Origin: JAAYCB01 sp012744395
GTDB lineage: Bacteria; Planctomycetota; Planctomycetia; Pirellulales; Thermoguttaceae
DNA: 9,409 bases
Assembly (NCBI GenBank): GCA_028703175.1
Contig: JAQVNJ010000177.1
Span: 1 to 9,409 of the forward strand
Reading direction: 5' to 3'
The notes under the pieces are model-generated. The model was not told the DNA's origin. It did not search any database and worked only from the letters and a program-made list of their open reading frames with translations. Position 1 is the first letter of the stretch. Every line of letters begins with the position of its first letter. The translations under genes were made by a program, and so were the position numbers. This document shows, piece by piece, positions 6,869-9,409 of this stretch.

Positions 6869-8875
6869 ATGAACCGCATTTCCCTGTTGTCTAGTGCGCT
6901 GCTGCTCCTTTCTTGCGGAGCTGCCGGGACGGCCGCCGAGTTGGTGCTCGCGGCCGGCGGCCGGTCTGAGTACCAGATTGTCGTGCCGGACGAGTATCCC
7001 AGCCCGGCAATCGGCGCGTGCCTGGGGCAGACCGCCCGGCTCGTGCAGACCGCTTTCCAGGCCAACGGGTTCGAAGTCCCGGTCGTGCCGGAAGCCCAGC
7101 ACGATTCGGCCAGGCCGGCGATCTACCTGGGCAACACGGCGTTCGCCCGATCCAACGGCATCGAAGTTGAGCGTCTGGCCGGTTGGGGTTACATCCAGCG
7201 GGCGGTCGGCAAGGACCTGATCATCGCCGGGCACGATCATCCGGCCCGGGGCGAGACCGCCAACAAGCGGCGCCCGAACTGGGACCGGATCGGCACGGCC
7301 AAGGCCGTGGCCGATTTCGTGCGGCAACACATGGGCGTGCGGTTTCTGTATCCCGAGATCGCGCCCTACAATCCGGTCAGCGCGGCGTCGAGAATCGACC
7401 TGATCGCTTCGCCGGCGATCGAGTTCCTGCCCTGCCCGGCGATCGCGGTCCCGGCGGACCTGGACCTGGAAAAGACGCCGGTCCTGCGAGTCAACACGGC
7501 GCATCCGGCGGGCGGAGGTTTCTACGACTTGGCGCACAACCGGTTTCCCCGCGTCAACGAGGTCTTCGGCGGCCACACGTGGCAGCGCGCCGTGCCGCCG
7601 GAGAAATACTTCGACGCCCACCCGGAATATTTCGCCCTGATCGATGGGGAGCGGGCGAAACCCGACGGCGGCAATGCCCAGTATTGCCTGTCGAATCCGC
7701 ACGTGCAGGAGCTGGTCTATCGCGACCTGGCTTCCTGGCTGGATCGCGGTTACGAGTCGGTCGACCTGGGTCAGCCGGACGGGTTTCGCAAGTGCGAGTG
7801 CGACGCCTGCGCCAGGCTTTTCGACACGGGCGACGACTGGGGCGAGAAGATTTGGATTTTCAACCGCCGCCTGGCGGAGCGGTTGCAGCAGTCGCACCCC
7901 GGCCGGCAGGTGACGATGATGTCGTATATTCTCACGGCCGCGCCGCCGAAAACGTTCGCCCGGTTTCCGGAGAACACGTGCATCATGCTCACCGGCACGA
8001 ATCAGGAGGACATCGCCGCCTGGCGGGGCTGCGAGGTGCCGCGCGGTTTGACCGGCTACGTCTACAATTGGTGCCCGAACCTCGGCACCCGCTACACGCC
8101 GATGCGGACGCCGGGTTACGTCGAGGCGCAGGCGAGGCGGCTGGCTGCGAGCCGGATTCAAGGCCTCTATCGCGACGGCCCCGGCCAGCTCTTCGGCCTC
8201 GAAGGCCCCGTGTATTACATTATGGGCCGCATGTTCGACGATCCGGAGGGCAACACCGCCAGGCAGCTCATGCCGGAGTTCTGCGACGCCGCATTCGGCA
8301 AGGCCGCGCGGCCCATGCGCTCGTTCTACGATCAGCTTTACGACGCAATCACGCTCTACTCGGACCACATCGGCACCCGCTGTCCGGTGTGGACCTACCA
8401 GCCGATTGAGGGCCGCCCGCGGAAGACGGTCCGGGACCCCTTCCGGCTGATCGCGTTCCTCTACCCGCCGAATCTGCTGGCCGCGCTTGATGCAGACCTC
8501 GGCCGGGCGGAGAAGGCGGCGGACTGCGACAAGGTGAAGACGCGGCTGGCCCTGGTGCGGACCGAGTTCGAATACGTGCGGCACCTCGCCCGGGTGGTGC
8601 ACCTGGATCACGCCTACCAGGTCCAGCCCGATGCCGACTCGCGCGACCGCCTGCTCGACGCGATTGACGACCGCAACGCGTTCATCGCCTCGCTTTACGC
8701 CAGGCCTGCCGCCGCGGCCCAGGCCGGCGGCTGGTCCCATGTGCTGTTTCCGTTTGCCGGGCACGACGCCAATCACCTCCGCCTGGCCTACGATGGTTAT
8801 CAAGAGCCGTATGCCGACACCTGCTTGAATTGGGACACGGCGGCGGTCCGCCGTTCGCCCCTGCCCGACAAGTAA
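6869..8875 (+). CDS. Secreted DUF4838-domain protein, possible glycoside hydrolase or lipoprotein
   Basis: This 668-residue protein starts at ATG 6869, with GGAG at 6857-6860, 8 nt upstream. The N terminus is a signal sequence with a short positive start and a hydrophobic stretch ISLLSSALLLLSC. C16 after L-L-S could be a lipobox cysteine, or signal peptidase I could cut after TAA (21-23). Residues ~30-180 resemble the alpha-glucuronidase/chitobiase N-terminal domain that precedes a catalytic barrel, with FVRQHMGVRFLYP (150-162). The DUF4838 part follows (~200-500): HPEYFALIDG (251-260), a CECDAC motif (309-314) with Cys at 309, 311 and 314, and a segment with GLYRDGPGQ (432-440). DUF4838 proteins are widespread in planctomycetes and thought to act on glycans, but no reaction is proven. 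A 53-bp gap separates it from the next small gene. Confidence 0.9.
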   Translation: MNRISLLSSALLLLSCGAAGTAAELVLAAGGRSEYQIVVPDEYPSPAIGACLGQTARLVQTAFQANGFEVPVVPEAQHDSARPAIYLGNTAFARSNGIEVERLAGWGYIQRAVGKDLIIAGHDHPARGETANKRRPNWDRIGTAKAVADFVRQHMGVRFLYPEIAPYNPVSAASRIDLIASPAIEFLPCPAIAVPADLDLEKTPVLRVNTAHPAGGGFYDLAHNRFPRVNEVFGGHTWQRAVPPEKYFDAHPEYFALIDGERAKPDGGNAQYCLSNPHVQELVYRDLASWLDRGYESVDLGQPDGFRKCECDACARLFDTGDDWGEKIWIFNRRLAERLQQSHPGRQVTMMSYILTAAPPKTFARFPENTCIMLTGTNQEDIAAWRGCEVPRGLTGYVYNWCPNLGTRYTPMRTPGYVEAQARRLAASRIQGLYRDGPGQLFGLEGPVYYIMGRMFDDPEGNTARQLMPEFCDAAFGKAARPMRSFYDQLYDAITLYSDHIGTRCPVWTYQPIEGRPRKTVRDPFRLIAFLYPPNLLAALDADLGRAEKAADCDKVKTRLALVRTEFEYVRHLARVVHLDHAYQVQPDADSRDRLLDAIDDRNAFIASLYARPAAAAQAGGWSHVLFPFAGHDANHLRLAYDGYQEPYADTCLNWDTAAVRRSPLPDK

Positions 8876-8915
8876 CACCCCGCCGGCGGACAGCCCTGAA
8901 GATTCCGATCACGAC

Positions 8916-8923
8916 AAGAGGAG
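8916..8923 (+). promoter_or_regulatory. Strong Shine-Dalgarno that fixes a GTG start
   Basis: AAGAGGAG ends 5 nt before GTG 8929-8931. It is the best ribosome binding site in the window and sets the start of the small gene, although the open frame extends further upstream to 8830. Confidence 0.8.
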
Positions 8924-8928
8924 TTCCC

Positions 8929-9120
8929 GTGGCACTGAAAAAGCTGACGATCGACGAACAAGAGCGGACCGTGACGATTGTGATGGACCTGGAGGAGCCG
9001 ACGCCCTCGTCGTCCGGAAAGACGCTGGTTGTGGCGTCCACCAGGGGCAACATGCAAACCGAGGCGATGCTCGACGGCAAGCCGGTGATCGTCGGGGTGA
9101 ACGCGTATATAAAACGCTAG
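8929..9120 (+). CDS. Conserved small protein of unknown function (63 aa)
   Basis: Starting at GTG 8929 with a near-perfect AAGAGGAG site, this gives 63 residues: M(V)ALKKLTIDEQERTVTIV, then DLEEPTPSSSGKTLVVASTRGN, ending GVNAYIKR. The composition is well mixed and coding-like, unlike the shadow frames around it. It is predicted as mostly beta strand, with a Thr-Pro-Ser-Ser-Ser-Gly-Lys turn (25-31). It has no signal peptide, cysteine or membrane segment, so it is probably cytoplasmic. From memory, similar short proteins with the S-G-K-T-L-V-V-A-S-T pattern and a terminal NAYIKK/R occur in planctomycetes and some phage-like contexts, with no known function. It follows the DUF4838 gene by 53 bp and could be cotranscribed, but its own strong ribosome site suggests independent high expression. 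Confidence 0.8.
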   Translation: MALKKLTIDEQERTVTIVMDLEEPTPSSSGKTLVVASTRGNMQTEAMLDGKPVIVGVNAYIKR

Positions 9121-9206
9121 CGCCGGCCCCCGGCCGAGGGCGCCCCGCCCGCCGCCGCGTTGGCCGCGTTTCGGCCTGGGCGGACTCTGCGGACTTCCGC
9201 GCCCCC

Positions 9207-9235
9207 TTGTGGAGTCGAATCACCGGCCATAAGGT
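9207..9235 (+). promoter_or_regulatory. Possible sigma-70-like promoter of the tRNA gene
   Basis: TTGTGG (9207-9212) and TAAGGT (9230-9235) are separated by 17 bp. Each matches the consensus at only three of six positions. The site would start transcription about 55 nt before the tRNA. The spacing and position fit, but the match is weak. Confidence 0.25.
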
Positions 9236-9295
9236 ACAGGATGTTGGCGGAATCCGATGACCGGCGCGAGTCGCCCGCGGGAAACCGGCGCAGAA

Positions 9296-9368
9296 GGGCC
9301 CGTAGCTCAATGGTCAGAGCAGCAGACTCATAATCTGTTGGTTCCTGGTTCGAATCCAGGCGGGCCTA
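9296..9368 (+). tRNA. tRNA-Met(CAU), elongator type
   Basis: The 73-nt cloverleaf is complete. The acceptor stem GGGCCCG pairs with CGGGCCT (9361-9367; first pair G-U). The D arm is GCTC/GAGC, the anticodon stem GCAGA/TCTGT with loop CTCATAA and anticodon CAT at 9329-9331, and the T arm CCTGG/CCAGG with loop TTCGAAT. The discriminator is A9368. The anticodon stem lacks the three G-C pairs of initiator tRNA, so this is not fMet. A lysidine-modified tRNA-Ile(CAU) has the same anticodon and cannot be excluded. The 3' CCA is not encoded. Confidence 0.95.
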
Positions 9369-9374
9369 GTCAAA

Positions 9375-9407
9375 AAGCCTTTCGTAGCAAGCAGTTACGA
9401 AAGGCTT
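9375..9407 (+). terminator. Hairpin downstream of tRNA, likely terminator (T tract cut off)
   Basis: AAGCCTTTCGTA (9375-9386) pairs perfectly over 12 bp with TACGAAAGGCTT (9396-9407) around a 9-nt loop, starting 7 nt after the tRNA. An A run precedes the stem. The window ends 2 nt after it, so a T tract cannot be seen. Confidence 0.7.
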
Positions 9408-9409
9408 CT

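Noticed and set aside
6237..6872. 211-codon plus-strand frame in the long gap
   Set aside because: It is Arg/Pro/Ala-rich, has no motif, and runs a few bases into the DUF4838 start. It is likely a GC artefact.
6851..8878. 675-codon open frame antisense to the DUF4838 gene
   Set aside because: It mirrors the sense gene exactly. G/C-rich third positions suppress stops on the opposite strand. It has no recognisable domain, and the sense gene has a signal peptide, ribosome site and family match.
9296..9407. tRNA plus inverted repeat as an integration site for a mobile element
   Set aside because: No integrase, no second copy of the tRNA 3' end and no element is visible. The hairpin is better explained as a terminator.

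Overview
The window reads as a GC-rich chromosomal segment of a planctomycete-like bacterium (order Pirellulales or relatives). This assignment is an inference from the gene content: a DUF4838-type secreted protein, a zinc metallopeptidase beside a D-Ala-D-Ala-ligase-like ATP-grasp enzyme, a very small conserved protein, many G/C third codon positions, and long GC-rich intergenic stretches. No marker gene fixes the taxon.

Layout. The left edge carries the last 29 codons of a plus-strand gene (3-92). It converges on a block of minus-strand genes. These are a large (alpha/alpha)6-toroid protein resembling heparinase/alginate-lyase-type polysaccharide enzymes (123-1784), a membrane-anchored family 2 glycosyltransferase of the polyprenyl-phosphate sugar transferase type (1942-2874), a decayed carbohydrate-binding-module fragment (about 3139-3483), an ATP-grasp ligase (3561-4586) and a putative zinc metallopeptidase (4846-5937). 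A gene-free region of about 930 bp (5938-6868) then separates this block from plus-strand genes. Those are a secreted DUF4838-type protein (6869-8875), a 63-residue conserved small protein (8929-9120), and an elongator-type tRNA-Met(CAU) (9296-9368). A strong hairpin, probably a terminator, closes the window.

The genes fall into two themes. Three are glycan-related: the lyase-like toroid protein, the GT2 and the DUF4838 protein. The CBM-like relic fits the same theme. The ATP-grasp/metallopeptidase pair suggests peptide or amino-acid ligation and cleavage, but no substrate can be read from the sequence. The minus-strand genes are separated by 157-686 bp, and some gaps hold hairpins or repeats, so a single tight operon is unlikely.

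The most distinctive non-coding signals are three. Two diverged copies of a 45-nt intergenic element lie 2.9 kb apart, one next to a nested hairpin. A CBM-like reading frame is broken by a stop and by apparent frame changes. Homopolymeric C tracts lie in the leader of the ATP-grasp gene, one of them touching its start codon. I see no CRISPR array, intact insertion sequence or obvious new defence system.
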